From Methanosarcina flavescens (GTDB lineage Archaea > Halobacteriota > Methanosarcinia > Methanosarcinales > Methanosarcinaceae), in contig NZ_CP032683.1 of the NCBI RefSeq assembly GCF_001304615.2, positions 2,604,001 through 2,668,000 of the forward strand: 64,000 nt of DNA. The letters run 5' to 3'. This document shows, in pieces, positions 30,298 to 39,738 of this stretch; position 1 is the stretch's first letter, and every line of letters starts with the position of its first letter. The position numbers and the translations under genes were made by a program. The notes beneath the pieces are model-generated. The model saw only the letters and a list, made by a program, of their open reading frames with translations, had not been told where the DNA came from and searched no databases.

Positions 30298-31575
30298 ATG
30301 CCATATAATACTGCAAACACAAAAACAATATCACTGGCCTTTGGAAATATGTCACTTGAGCTGGATATTCCGAAACGAAATATGTCCAGTATTATTCTAC
30401 CCTCTGAACCTGAAAAAAAGGAGAGAGGAGATTTTTTAATTAAAAAAGCCCTTGAAAATCCTATAAAAAGCAAAAGGCTTTCTGAGATTGTAAACCCTGA
30501 TTCCAGGGTTGCAATTATAGTCAGTGATGTTACAAGACCAACTCCTACTGAAAAAATTCTTCCTCCTCTGCTTGAAGAGCTTTATCTTGGAGGAGCAAAA
30601 GATGAGAATATCACTATTGTCTTTGCCCTCGGGCTCCATCGAAACCAGACCGAAGAGGAATCCAGAAGACTAGTCGGAGAAGAGATTCACAAAAAAATCC
30701 GCTGCATCCAGCACGATACCAGCAGGTGCAGACGTATTGGCATAACCTCACGAGGAACCCCGATTGAAATCTTTGAAGATGTTCTGGATGCAGATCTTGT
30801 TATAGGTACTGGAAGCATTGAATTTCATTATTACGCAGGGTACAGCGGAGGAGCGAAGTCTGTGCTGCCTGGTGTAAGCTCGAAAGAGGCAGTAATAGCA
30901 AACCACAAAATGATGATTGACGAGAAGGCTGTTTCCGGAAGGGTCGATGGCCCTGTGCGGCAGGACATGGAAGAAGCTGCAAAAATTACCGGTCTTGACT
31001 TTATTTTGAATGTAGTGCTTGACAGTAAAAAAGAAATCGTTGCTGCCGTTGCCGGGGATTTTATCGAGGCTCACAGGAAAGGCGTGGAGGTTGTGGATTC
31101 CATGTATAAGGTGCCTGTAGAGCCCGCAGATGCAGTTATAGTTTCCTGCGGAGGTTTCCCGAAAGATATCAACCTTTTCCAGGCAAATAAAGCCCTTGAC
31201 AATGCAACCCAAGCCGTGAAGGCAGGCGGCTCCATTATCCTTGTGGCCGAATGTGCCGAGGGAATTGGAAATCAGGTGTATGAATGCTGGAACAGGGAAT
31301 GTCGGAGCCCTGATGATGCAATCGAGCGTTTCAAACAATGTTTCGAGTTCGGTGGACACAAAACTGCAATAATTGCTAAAATTTCAAAAAAATTTAAGCT
31401 TTACCTGGTTTCAAAACTCCAGGATGAACAAATAAGATCTGCCTTCTTCACTCCGATGGCAAGTGTAAATGACGCCTTATCCGCGGTGCTCTCGGAAAAC
31501 CCTGATGCAAAAATCCACCTTATGCCGCATGGGGGGCAGACGCTGCCTGTCAGAAAGGAAACAAAAGGAAAATAA
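30298..31575 (+). CDS. larA: LarA-family nickel-dependent racemase/epimerase, copy 3
   Basis: This 425-residue paralogue keeps the His177-x9-Lys187 pair and His203 (numbering one higher than copy 1) and the TRPTP motif. Around the nickel site it differs from the other two: GYSGGAKSVLPG followed by SSKEAVIANHKMMIDEKAVSG. That may mean another substrate. About 200 bp (30442-30641) match copies 1 and 2 at roughly 97 percent, while the rest is much more diverged. It converges on the symporter gene 77 bp away. Confidence 0.85.
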   Translation: MPYNTANTKTISLAFGNMSLELDIPKRNMSSIILPSEPEKKERGDFLIKKALENPIKSKRLSEIVNPDSRVAIIVSDVTRPTPTEKILPPLLEELYLGGAKDENITIVFALGLHRNQTEEESRRLVGEEIHKKIRCIQHDTSRCRRIGITSRGTPIEIFEDVLDADLVIGTGSIEFHYYAGYSGGAKSVLPGVSSKEAVIANHKMMIDEKAVSGRVDGPVRQDMEEAAKITGLDFILNVVLDSKKEIVAAVAGDFIEAHRKGVEVVDSMYKVPVEPADAVIVSCGGFPKDINLFQANKALDNATQAVKAGGSIILVAECAEGIGNQVYECWNRECRSPDDAIERFKQCFEFGGHKTAIIAKISKKFKLYLVSKLQDEQIRSAFFTPMASVNDALSAVLSENPDAKIHLMPHGGQTLPVRKETKGK

Positions 31576-31652
31576 AAAAGCTAATTAATGAAGTATAAAA
31601 ATGAAATTGAAAAAGAAATAAAACATGTAAAGGTGGAGACAGGGTTGCAGGC

Positions 31653-33311
31653 TTAAACGCCTGCCGAATCCGCTGCACTGCTGGGTACTTTTTCTGAGCT
31701 TTCTTCCTTTTCGTCTTCAAACCTCAACCTGAAAGCTTTTTTCAGGAATTCGGGTGAAAATTGGGGTGTCATAAGGCTTACAACAACTAGGGCAATCAAA
31801 GATAGTGGAGTTGCGATCAGGATCGGGTCTACAAGAGGCCAGGTGCCTGTGAGTAAGGTTTCCTTGCCGAAGATTGCCTGGCAGATTCCTAGAGGTACAG
31901 CTTCTTTTGCATGCACGAAAGTCAGCCAGAAGAGGCTGCTTAAAGACCCTATTACCAGGCTTGCAATTGCTCCGGCTTTTGTTGTGCGCTTCCAGAAAAG
32001 TGCTCCGATAAACAGGGACAGGAAAGCGGACGTGCATAAGCCCATGAACATCGCAGTCGCTCTGGCGATAATGCTTCCGGGAAGGATATATGCCAGAATT
32101 ACTGCTACAAGAATGGTAAAGGCAATTCCTATTTTTGTAACGTGGACTGTTGCTCTGGATTTGCCTTTCATTATACTCTGCTGGTATACATCGTACCCTA
32201 TTGCCGTGCCCATTGTATGGAACTGGGCTGCTGCCGTAGACATTGCGGCTGAAAGCAGGCAGAGCATAAAGAGCGTGACAAACATTTCAGGCATTGCATG
32301 GTTGAGGAAAGCAGGCATTATAAGATCAGTATTGCCATCCGGCACTGCCTGAAGCGAAATCACGCCCATGGTTCTGTAGAAATATACGTTGGAAAGTGCC
32401 CCTATAGCGTATGCAACTCCTACCATCATAAGGAGGAAAGGACCTCCCACGGCAACTGCTCTTTTCAGGGAGCGGTCGTCTTTTACAGTCATGAACCTGA
32501 CTGCAAGCTGCGGCTGTGCAAGTACTCCTATTCCCACACCCATTATAATTGTGGAAACCATTGTCCACCAGATAGGGGAGCCAAAAGCCGGCATTGAAGT
32601 CCAGCCCTGGTGTCCCTGGGCTGCAAGGGCAGGAGGTACAAGGTTTGCCATATCTGTAAGAGTCTGGTGGGCTTCGGTAACTCCTCCAAGCATGCTGTAA
32701 GTGTAAATAAGCAGGAAGCCCATTCCAAACAGCATCAGGATAGCCTGCATGGCATCCACGTACATTACTGAGAGAAGTCCGCCTTTAATCACATAAGAGG
32801 CAATGATAATAGTGAATATTACGAGAGCAATGTTATAATTAAGTCCAAGGGTTGTCTCAAGGAATCTTCCGGCCCCTATGATAACGCTTGATGCGTAGAG
32901 GGGCATGAAGACTCCGATCAGGAGTCCGGAAAATGCCTGAATGAACTTTGACTGGAAACGCTTTCCAATAAACTCAGGATAGGTTATAGCTCCCAGATTG
33001 AGCCCCATGCGCCGGGTCCGGGGCCCAAAAATCACGAAGGCAATAAAGATCCCGAAAAAGATGTTCATAAACACGAGCCATAAGAGTCCCATTCCTAGAG
33101 ACGCAGCTACTCCACCGAATCCTATAATTGCAGAGGTGCTGATAAATGCAGCTCCGTAGGAGAGCGCCATAATTGCAGGATGCACCCCCCGACCGGCGAG
33201 CATATACCCTTCGGTCTTGGAATTCTTCCTGTATCCAAGGTAAGCGACATAGAAAGTGGCCCCAAGATATGCGATAAGAAGGAGGATGAGAACTGAAATA
33301 TTAACTGCCAT
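31653..33311 (-). CDS. Sodium:solute symporter family permease
   Basis: This 552-residue membrane protein has about 13 hydrophobic segments and belongs to the SSS family, which brings in organic solutes with sodium. Family features include the N-terminal YLGYRKNSKTEGYMLAGRG loop followed by GFGGVAASLG. Next come the RFQSKF segment and the AAMSTAAAQFHTMGTAIGYDVYQ stretch, which matches the conserved sodium-site helix region. The C-terminal 40 residues are a charged cytoplasmic tail. A small one-helix protein gene lies just upstream in the same direction. The solute is unknown; nearby larA genes make a hydroxy acid or other carboxylate a reasonable guess. Confidence 0.88.
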   Translation of the reverse strand: MAVNISVLILLLIAYLGATFYVAYLGYRKNSKTEGYMLAGRGVHPAIMALSYGAAFISTSAIIGFGGVAASLGMGLLWLVFMNIFFGIFIAFVIFGPRTRRMGLNLGAITYPEFIGKRFQSKFIQAFSGLLIGVFMPLYASSVIIGAGRFLETTLGLNYNIALVIFTIIIASYVIKGGLLSVMYVDAMQAILMLFGMGFLLIYTYSMLGGVTEAHQTLTDMANLVPPALAAQGHQGWTSMPAFGSPIWWTMVSTIIMGVGIGVLAQPQLAVRFMTVKDDRSLKRAVAVGGPFLLMMVGVAYAIGALSNVYFYRTMGVISLQAVPDGNTDLIMPAFLNHAMPEMFVTLFMLCLLSAAMSTAAAQFHTMGTAIGYDVYQQSIMKGKSRATVHVTKIGIAFTILVAVILAYILPGSIIARATAMFMGLCTSAFLSLFIGALFWKRTTKAGAIASLVIGSLSSLFWLTFVHAKEAVPLGICQAIFGKETLLTGTWPLVDPILIATPLSLIALVVVSLMTPQFSPEFLKKAFRLRFEDEKEESSEKVPSSAADSAGV

Positions 33312-33414
33312 GATAAGACCATTCCAGAATAATTCTAATACTGTTTTTCTCAGGTTTTTTCAAAGATCCGATTTGACCTGACCTTTTAGATCAATCTCAA
33401 TTCTGTTTCCAGTT

Positions 33415-33573
33415 TTATTGATCCTGGGTCGCTGCCTTTTTAGCGCTGCTTTTTACCATCTGCTCCTCGTCTCCGCCTCTCCAATGGTAGGCTCCATAAA
33501 CCAGGCACAAGAGTGCACTTAATATACTGGCAAGATATCCAAGCCAGATAAATGGATCATTTATTCCGAGCAT
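33415..33573 (-). CDS. Symporter small accessory protein (52 residues)
   Basis: This short gene starts with ATG at 33573 and encodes 52 residues: MLGINDPFIWLGY, a single hydrophobic helix (LASILSALLCLVYGAYHW, about residues 14-31), then a charged tail. Position and pattern match the small accessory proteins found next to SSS-type symporters, which are thought to pair with the permease. The stop is 104 bp before the permease start, in the same direction. An inverted repeat lies about 50 bp upstream of its start. Confidence 0.8.
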   Translation of the reverse strand: MLGINDPFIWLGYLASILSALLCLVYGAYHWRGGDEEQMVKSSAKKAATQDQ

Positions 33574-33620
33574 CTATAGCACCTTCCTGAAAATATCCTG
33601 ATGACATTATCTTGATAATA

Positions 33621-33641
33621 GCTAACATGACACTTGTTAGC
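33621..33641 (-). promoter_or_regulatory. Candidate operator at the symporter promoter
   Basis: GCTAACA and TGTTAGC form a 7-bp inverted repeat around a 7-nt spacer. On the minus strand a TATA-like ATATTTAAATA lies at about 33661-33672, which puts the expected transcription start inside or next to the repeat. A repressor bound here would block initiation of the accessory protein/symporter transcript. The repeat is seen; the role is inferred. Confidence 0.5.
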
Positions 33642-34033
33642 ATTGTACATTAATACTTTTTGTTATTTAAATATATTGAGTAAAGAAAATTACGGCATAA
33701 AGTGACGTCATAAATTACAGCATACCAACAGGTTCTATCATCTAATCCTTGAACTCACAGGCTGGAATGAGTGGTAAATCTATGCTTGGATGAAAAACCA
33801 GTACTCTGAATTTATATACAGATCTTAATTACAGATTTTAATGGATCACCACATCATGGCTGGATACATATACCAGGAAAAATTACAATGGGAGACGGGA
33901 ATTACAGATCAATCCTTAAAGAACCCATTCCTTTTGAAAAAGAACTCATTCCTTTTAAAAATCGGAAATTAACCCCTGAAGGGGTTAGTTCTTTCTTTTT
34001 AACCTGATTCTCTGAATTCGTTTGACTCTTCTT
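33642..34033. other. Spacer between gatD and the symporter promoter
   Basis: AT-rich region without a credible gene. It contains the TATA-like element used by the symporter operon at its left end and the gatD hairpin at its right end (33970-33987). GAACCCATTCCTTTT-like words repeat near 33920-33955. Confidence 0.4.
33970..33987 (-). terminator. Hairpin downstream of gatD
   Basis: TAACCCC, loop TGAA, GGGGTTA forms a stable 7-bp stem 46 nt past the gatD stop codon. In the gatD direction it is followed by AATTTCCGATTTTT. It probably ends or protects the 3' end of the transcript. Confidence 0.6.
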
Positions 34034-35308
34034 TTATTTAAAACAGCACTCGGTGATCTCTCCACTGAGATTTTCCCTGAGCATACCAATAGCTTTGTTG
34101 TACTCATCGGTCTGACCGAGTACCCACATAAGTTTAACCAGGGCGGTCTCGGGCAGGATATCTTCGCCTTCGATTGCACCGGCTTTCAGTATATCACGGC
34201 CCGTATTATAAACGCGGTCGCAAACTCTGCCATTAAGGCACTGGGATGTTACTACAACAGGCATCTTTGCATCCGTGGCTTTCTGGATAAGGGGAACCCA
34301 CTTAGTAGAGACGTGCCCGAGACCCGTACCTTCAAGGACCAGTCCTCTGTATCCGCCTTTGATATAATAGTCAAGAATATCAGGGTCTGCATCCGGTGTA
34401 AATTTAACAAGGGCACATTTAGGCTCCATGCCTGGCTTAAATTTGAGAGGTATCTCTCCACGTTTGGTATAATTAGTGAAAGTTTTTATTTCCCCTGTAT
34501 TGTAATCCACAGTTCCTATAGGAAGGAAATTTATGGATTTGAAAGCATCCCTGCGGGAAGTATGCATTTTCCTGACTTTGGTTCCACGGTGGATCTCACA
34601 GTAGTCGTCCGAGGTTGTTCCGTGCATGACAACCGAAACCTCAGCAATATCGCTTATTGCAACACGGGCTGCACAGATTGCATTCATGGCACTATCACTG
34701 CTGGGACGGTCTGCACTTCTCTGGGAACCCACTAGGACGATGGGTACAGGTGTCTCGATCATGAAGGAGAGGGCAGCAGCCGTGTACATCATGGTGTCTG
34801 TCCCGTGGGTTACAATTATACCATCAGCACCGTCTTCGATTTCTTCTACGACTGCGCAGGCAAGTTTTTCCCAGGTTCCGACATCCATATTCTCTGAGAG
34901 GATACTTGAGATTACCCTGCTTTTAAAATCGGCTATCTCTTTAAGTTCAGGGATAGCTGCAAGAATATCATCAGCTGTAAACTGTGATGTTACTGCACCT
35001 GTCCGATGGTCGATTTTGCTAGCAATAGTTCCGCCTGTGGAAAGGATAGCAACCTTCGGAAGCTTTTTTCCAGGCTTTGTGATTCCCTCTCCAGTAGCCC
35101 TAGATTCTTTCGCGCCGTTTTCGTCTCCGTTTGTGCTTTCTTCATTATCTTCCAGAAGCGTTACCTTTACCCTGTCTGTGGAAAATCCGGCATTATAACC
35201 ACTGTTCATTTTTATTGTTATATATCCTTCCATAGACGGCATTACTCTGCCTTCGTATACAGTGCCGTTCTTTTCAATACGTACCCTGTCGCCCTGTTTG
35301 AATTCCAT
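34034..35308 (-). CDS. gatD: Glutamyl-tRNA(Gln) amidotransferase subunit D
   Basis: GatD is the glutaminase half of the archaeal GatDE complex, releasing ammonia that GatE uses to turn Glu-tRNA(Gln) into Gln-tRNA(Gln). ATG at 35308 ([15 protein letters not shown]) follows AAGGGA and is preferred over an upstream in-frame ATG at 35344; it gives 424 residues. An N-terminal SH3-like domain comes first, then a charged linker. The L-asparaginase-type domain has STGGTIASK near residue 90 and THGTDTM near 165, holding the catalytic Thr and Thr-Asp pair. GatE is not in the window. Confidence 0.94.
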   Translation of the reverse strand: MEFKQGDRVRIEKNGTVYEGRVMPSMEGYITIKMNSGYNAGFSTDRVKVTLLEDNEESTNGDENGAKESRATGEGITKPGKKLPKVAILSTGGTIASKIDHRTGAVTSQFTADDILAAIPELKEIADFKSRVISSILSENMDVGTWEKLACAVVEEIEDGADGIIVTHGTDTMMYTAAALSFMIETPVPIVLVGSQRSADRPSSDSAMNAICAARVAISDIAEVSVVMHGTTSDDYCEIHRGTKVRKMHTSRRDAFKSINFLPIGTVDYNTGEIKTFTNYTKRGEIPLKFKPGMEPKCALVKFTPDADPDILDYYIKGGYRGLVLEGTGLGHVSTKWVPLIQKATDAKMPVVVTSQCLNGRVCDRVYNTGRDILKAGAIEGEDILPETALVKLMWVLGQTDEYNKAIGMLRENLSGEITECCFK

Positions 35309-35451
35309 AAATAATCCCTTGCGATAGTTTTTAAAATGCTGCATTGATAATTAGTATTCCGGTGTTATAGCATATATCTTCGGATGATATTGTTATTTTA
35401 CGATGTATTTTGCGTGATACTAAGAGCCAAAGTAATAACTAATTTAATATT

Positions 35452-35475
35452 ACTTTATATTAATTAATATAAAGT
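35452..35475. promoter_or_regulatory. Perfect 24-bp AT palindrome between argH and gatD
   Basis: ACTTTATATTAA is followed directly by its reverse complement, a perfect 24-bp palindrome. It starts 31 bp past the argH stop codon and lies about 145 bp upstream of the gatD start. It could be a loop-less hairpin ending argH, a dyad operator, or the core promoter of gatD since it contains TTTATAT. Confidence 0.55.
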
Positions 35476-35505
35476 GTATTAATTACTGGTTTGCTCTACC
35501 ACAGC

Positions 35506-36981
35506 TCAAACTTTCATGTACTCATTAACGACTGCAAGCAGGCTCTCAAAAGCCGAATCTGTGACGTCTCTCATGGTTGCAATTTCTTGCTTGTTAAGTT
35601 CGAGTTCAGTACGCCTTTTTGAGAGGTAATTCCGCATCTCTTCTGGGGCAGGCCCCCCAGCAATATTTCTTCGCTTTATGTTTGATACCGGATTAAGGGC
35701 TTGTTTTACCATCTTTTCCGTGAGCCCACGGCTTGAAAGCGATTCACCCAGCACAATTTCGGCTACAGAATCTATCTTTTCCAGAGTGGGCCTTTCCATT
35801 TCCCTTGCAAGTATGCCTACGATCTGGTGAGCAGTCCTGAAAGGAATTCCGGTTTCCCGGACAAAAGTATCTGCAAGTTCGGTAGCTGTCGTAAAACCTG
35901 TGACTGATTGGGCAGCGAGCACTTCAGTACGGACTTTCATGGTTTTTATCATCCCTTCCATGACCCTTACTGAAGCCCTTACCGTTTCTACAGACCGCCA
36001 AATATTTGGGGTCGCTTCCTGCAGGTCACGATTGTAACTCAGGGGAAGCCCCTTGCATATTGTAATCAGGGACATAAGTGCTCCCACGGCTACTCCTGTT
36101 TTCCCGCGCATAAGTTCGGCGGTATCCGGGTTTTTCTTCTGCGGCATAATCGAGGAGGTAGAAGCGTACATATCATCCAGTTCTATGAAATTAAATTCGG
36201 AAGAGGACCAGATTACAAGCTCTTCTGCCATGCGGCTCAGGTTTATCATGAGATTTGTAAAGCTCGAGGCGCATTCAATAAGAAAGTCCCGGCTACTGAC
36301 CGCATCCATTGAGTTCTCAAGCAGACCTGCAAAGCCCAGGAGTTCCTGGGTTCTTCTCCTGTTCAGGTTAAAACCAGTGGAAGCAAAAGCTGCAGCCCCG
36401 AGAGGGCAGAGATTTACTCTTGAATAAGCGTCCTGAACTCTGTCGAAATCTCTGCCAAGGGCAGCTTCGTGGGCGCAGAGGTGATGGGCAAGCGTTGTCG
36501 GCTGGGCATGCTGTAGGTGAGTGAAACCAGGCATGAGCGTATCAGTATGTTTTCCTGCAAGGGTTAGAAGGGTTTGCCTCAGCTCATGGATTTCCTCAAG
36601 CAGCCCTATCAGTTCCTCCCTTAGCACGAGCCTGACGCAGGTTGCAACCTCATCGTTTCTTGAACGTCCCGAGTGCATCCTGCCTCCTACATCTTCCCCA
36701 ACCAGATCGATTAGCTTCGACTCAAGAGATATATGAATGTCTTCATAGCTGAAATCGAGCTTTTCCATTCCTTCTTCCCTGATTTTCAAAAGCCCGCTAA
36801 GAATTTTGCTGCAGTCTTCCCGGTTTATAATGCCCTGCTCTCTCAGCATTACCGTGTGGGCAAGGTCCACTGCTATATCAGCATCAAATATCCACCTGTC
36901 AGCCTCCATAGAGGATGTATAACGTAAGATTTCCTCATCCTGGGCGGCTTCCAGCCTGCCTCTGCGTAAAATATTGCTCAT
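35506..36981 (-). CDS. argH: Argininosuccinate lyase
   Basis: ArgH splits argininosuccinate into arginine and fumarate, the last step of arginine synthesis. With the ATG at 36981 (MSNILRRGRL, preceded by GAGGAAA) the protein has 491 residues, the usual length. The fumarase/aspartase family signature SSIMPQKKNPD lies at about residues 270-280, with GRSRNDEVAT near 103 and HLQHAQPTTLAHH near 150. The upstream in-frame ATG at 37047 would add 22 residues not typical of the family. No other arg genes are nearby. Confidence 0.95.
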   Translation of the reverse strand: MSNILRRGRLEAAQDEEILRYTSSMEADRWIFDADIAVDLAHTVMLREQGIINREDCSKILSGLLKIREEGMEKLDFSYEDIHISLESKLIDLVGEDVGGRMHSGRSRNDEVATCVRLVLREELIGLLEEIHELRQTLLTLAGKHTDTLMPGFTHLQHAQPTTLAHHLCAHEAALGRDFDRVQDAYSRVNLCPLGAAAFASTGFNLNRRRTQELLGFAGLLENSMDAVSSRDFLIECASSFTNLMINLSRMAEELVIWSSSEFNFIELDDMYASTSSIMPQKKNPDTAELMRGKTGVAVGALMSLITICKGLPLSYNRDLQEATPNIWRSVETVRASVRVMEGMIKTMKVRTEVLAAQSVTGFTTATELADTFVRETGIPFRTAHQIVGILAREMERPTLEKIDSVAEIVLGESLSSRGLTEKMVKQALNPVSNIKRRNIAGGPAPEEMRNYLSKRRTELELNKQEIATMRDVTDSAFESLLAVVNEYMKV

Positions 36982-37334
36982 AGGGTTTCCTCTTTCTGGT
37001 TCTTGTGAAATTAATTGGTAAGAGTACAATTCCTTTAGGAGTAACAATGTTTGGGAATTTGTTTCAACGTCTGCAAGTAATAATTTCTAATTTGATATTA
37101 TCTATGAGTTTAATTCACGATTTAATGTGAAATTTAGTGAGGGACTTAATGTAAAATTTAATGTTATATTTAGTGTAAGTTTTGTAGCGTGGTATTAATT
37201 CTAACGCTTAAATATGAATCGGTTTCCCGGAGTTCTCATGCAGGATAATGATATCAGGCGGACAGTACCTGGTAAATACTTTTTTCTTCCGGTATCCCAA
37301 AAAGCTAATCGTGAGGACAGCGTAAACTCACTTA

Positions 37335-37934
37335 ATGTCCGTGGTTTCGAAATATAACCGGATCTCAATGGTTTATGGCATCATAGAATTGCCTGTAGAG
37401 CTTCTCCTTTACGGCAGGTGGAGAGAAGAAGCCCTCTCAAACCTGAGCGGCAAGGTTCTGGAAGTCGGGGTGGGCACAGGAAGGAATCTTAAATATTATC
37501 CGGTAGGCTGTTCGGTAATCGGAATAGATAACAGCACAGGGATGCTTGAAAAAGCCCGGAAGAAGGCAAGAGGCATGAGAAATATTACTCTTTATCTTAT
37601 GGATGCCGAGCACCTTGAATTTCCAGATGATAGCTTTGATTATGTGGTTACGACTTTTGTCCTCTGTTCGGTTCCCGATCCTGTGAAGGCTCTTAAAGAG
37701 ATGAGACGAGTCCTCAAGCCTTCAGGAGAGCTGATAGCTCTTGAGCATATGCGGAGTAGCAACCCGTTTATTGCCCGCATTGAGGATTTGATCAATCCGA
37801 TAATGTTCTTCTTTATCTGGGATGATATGACCCGAAATACGATGGGAAACATAGAAAAAGCCGGCTTCACCATTAAGAAAGCAAAAAACCTTGCTTTTCA
37901 GGACGTTTTTAAGAAGATCAGGGCAAAACCGTAA
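37335..37934 (+). CDS. Class I SAM-dependent methyltransferase, copy 1
   Basis: This 199-residue UbiE/type-11-like methyltransferase has the SAM loop VLEVGVGTGRN at about residues 36-46. IGIDNSTGMLEKAR, DAEHLEFPDDSFDYVV and the motif post-III GFTIKKAKNL follow. The next gene is a tandem paralogue of identical length, about 75 percent identical by eye. The methyl acceptor is unknown; quinone/methanophenazine, lipid or arsenic methylation cannot be separated from sequence. ATG at 37335 has no strong ribosome site. Confidence 0.85.
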   Translation: MSVVSKYNRISMVYGIIELPVELLLYGRWREEALSNLSGKVLEVGVGTGRNLKYYPVGCSVIGIDNSTGMLEKARKKARGMRNITLYLMDAEHLEFPDDSFDYVVTTFVLCSVPDPVKALKEMRRVLKPSGELIALEHMRSSNPFIARIEDLINPIMFFFIWDDMTRNTMGNIEKAGFTIKKAKNLAFQDVFKKIRAKP

Positions 37935-38071
37935 ATAAACCTGTTTCCGGAAAACTTCCGGAGAATTATCCAAAACCTGAACATTTCTATTTAAACTGCT
38001 TTCCCTTAATACAATAGTTTTTCCCTGCATATCCAGAAAAGCTAATCATGAAGAAAGCGTAAATTTGTTTA

Positions 38072-38671
38072 ATGTCCGTGGTCTCAAAGTATAACCGAAT
38101 CGCACCCATATATGAACTGATAGACTTGCCTCTGGAACTTTTCTTTTTCCGGAAATGGAGAAAGGAAGCTCTTTCAAACCTGAGTGGAAAAGTTCTGGAT
38201 GTCGGGGTTGGCACAGGAAGAAACCTGATGTATTATCCAGCAGGCTGCCGGGTGATAGGGATCGATAAAAGCGAAAAAATGCTCAGGAAAGCCCGGGAAA
38301 AAGCGAAAGCCATGAAAAACGTTACTCTTTATCCTATGGATGCCGAACAGCTTGATTTCCCGGATAACAGCTTCGATTACGTGGTAACGACTTTCGTGCT
38401 CTGCACAATCCCTGACCCTGTAAAAGCTCTTAAGGAAATGAGACGCGTTCTAAAACCATCAGGGGAACTAATATCCCTTGAACACGTGCATAGCAGTTAC
38501 CCTTTTATTGATTTCATGGAACATTTGATTAATCCAGTTCTATTTTTCCTGCTTGGAGATCATACTACACGAGATACTGTGAGGAATATCGAAAAAGCCG
38601 GGTTCACGATTAAGGAAGAGAAAAGACTGGCTTTCAGGGATGTTTTCAGGAAGATTCGAGCGAAGCCGTAA
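38072..38671 (+). CDS. Class I SAM-dependent methyltransferase, copy 2
   Basis: This is the second 199-residue copy of the tandem pair, with VLDVGVGTGRN at about 36-46 and the same motif order. Upstream DNA is also similar between copies (CCAAAAAGCTAATCGTGA / CCAGAAAAGCTAATCATGA and TTAATGTCCGTGGT), so the duplication included the 5' region. The substitutions are conservative in the SAM site and denser in the C-terminal part, where acceptor specificity often lies. Confidence 0.85.
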   Translation: MSVVSKYNRIAPIYELIDLPLELFFFRKWRKEALSNLSGKVLDVGVGTGRNLMYYPAGCRVIGIDKSEKMLRKAREKAKAMKNVTLYPMDAEQLDFPDNSFDYVVTTFVLCTIPDPVKALKEMRRVLKPSGELISLEHVHSSYPFIDFMEHLINPVLFFLLGDHTTRDTVRNIEKAGFTIKEEKRLAFRDVFRKIRAKP

Positions 38672-38802
38672 TGTTTCTCTTACAAAACATGATCTTTTTT
38701 GTCTTGCCTAGTTTTGTCTTGCAGTTTCGGAGTGCTTGTTACTTTTTCTTTTTGTCGTTTTTGTTTTAAAGCCATTTTTTACTTCAACCGATCATTTTTA
38801 CT

Positions 38803-39738
38803 TTAAAACACCATTAAAATAACCCCCGTGATTCCAATCAGAACGAACAGCCTTAGAACCTGAGAAATCAGGATAGTTTTCATCCCTATTCTGGGACCGA
38901 AGATTCCCACGTAATGCGGGATATAGATTCTCAGGGTTCCGAGGCTTGTTATAATATTGCCTACCAGCAGGACAATTATAACTTCAATGCCGCTCAGGAT
39001 TCCCTGCTCCATTAGGCTTGCTGCGAGCGTGTAGGCTGCAAGGTGGCTTGCAAAAAGGGCTGCAATTACCGGGAGCCCTCCCACAGGCACGGGCAGGTAC
39101 TCCGAAATCGGCTTGAGAAACGATCCGAGGGAATTAAACACTCCCAGGTCTGTCAGGATAAAAACCAGGATGGTTACGGGCACCATCACTTTGAAAATTC
39201 TGGTTATAGTTTTCTTTGAGATTTTCAGGCTTTCTTTAAAGGCTATTTTTAATTCCGGGATTTCTTTCTTCTCAAACTCGTCGAAATGTACTTTTTCTCC
39301 TTTAAGCAGGAAATGACCGGCGATAAGTACTATCAGGGTTTTTACAAGGCCTACTAGAGTTATCAGTCCCACATAGATAATCCCGGTTGTGCCGAGCAGG
39401 GGCACAAGTATCGGGATCAGGGTTCTCCAGTGCATGACAATGGCAGGAAAGGAGTTAAGAACCGAGGCTATTACCAGTTCGTCTTCTTCTATCATTCCTT
39501 CGTCGTACATGCTTTTAAGCGAAGCATTTGCTGACGATGTGGATGCAAAAGCTGTAAGGAAGCCCACTCCGCATTCTCTTCTGAGATGAGCATAGTTTGT
39601 GATCGGGTTTACCAGAAAATCAAATTTATAGAACCAGCCGAGGCTTACAAGAAGTTCGGCAAGGATAACCCCCAGGATTATTGAGGGGCCTGTTTTTAAA
39701 AGATACTCAACCGAGTCCACAAAGGCATCCAGTAGCAT
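38803..39738 (-). CDS. Gate-domain (nucleoside-recognition) membrane protein
   Basis: This 311-residue integral membrane protein has around eight hydrophobic segments and two related halves, each resembling the Gate/nucleoside recognition domain also found in FeoB and spore maturation proteins. Conserved pieces are TAFASTSSANASLKSMYDEG near residue 58 and the LVGNIITSLGTLRIYIPHYVG region near 270. It probably transports something, but no substrate is known for archaeal members (COG3366 type). The UbiB-like gene is divergent from it. Confidence 0.75.
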   Translation of the reverse strand: MLLDAFVDSVEYLLKTGPSIILGVILAELLVSLGWFYKFDFLVNPITNYAHLRRECGVGFLTAFASTSSANASLKSMYDEGMIEEDELVIASVLNSFPAIVMHWRTLIPILVPLLGTTGIIYVGLITLVGLVKTLIVLIAGHFLLKGEKVHFDEFEKKEIPELKIAFKESLKISKKTITRIFKVMVPVTILVFILTDLGVFNSLGSFLKPISEYLPVPVGGLPVIAALFASHLAAYTLAASLMEQGILSGIEVIIVLLVGNIITSLGTLRIYIPHYVGIFGPRIGMKTILISQVLRLFVLIGITGVILMVF

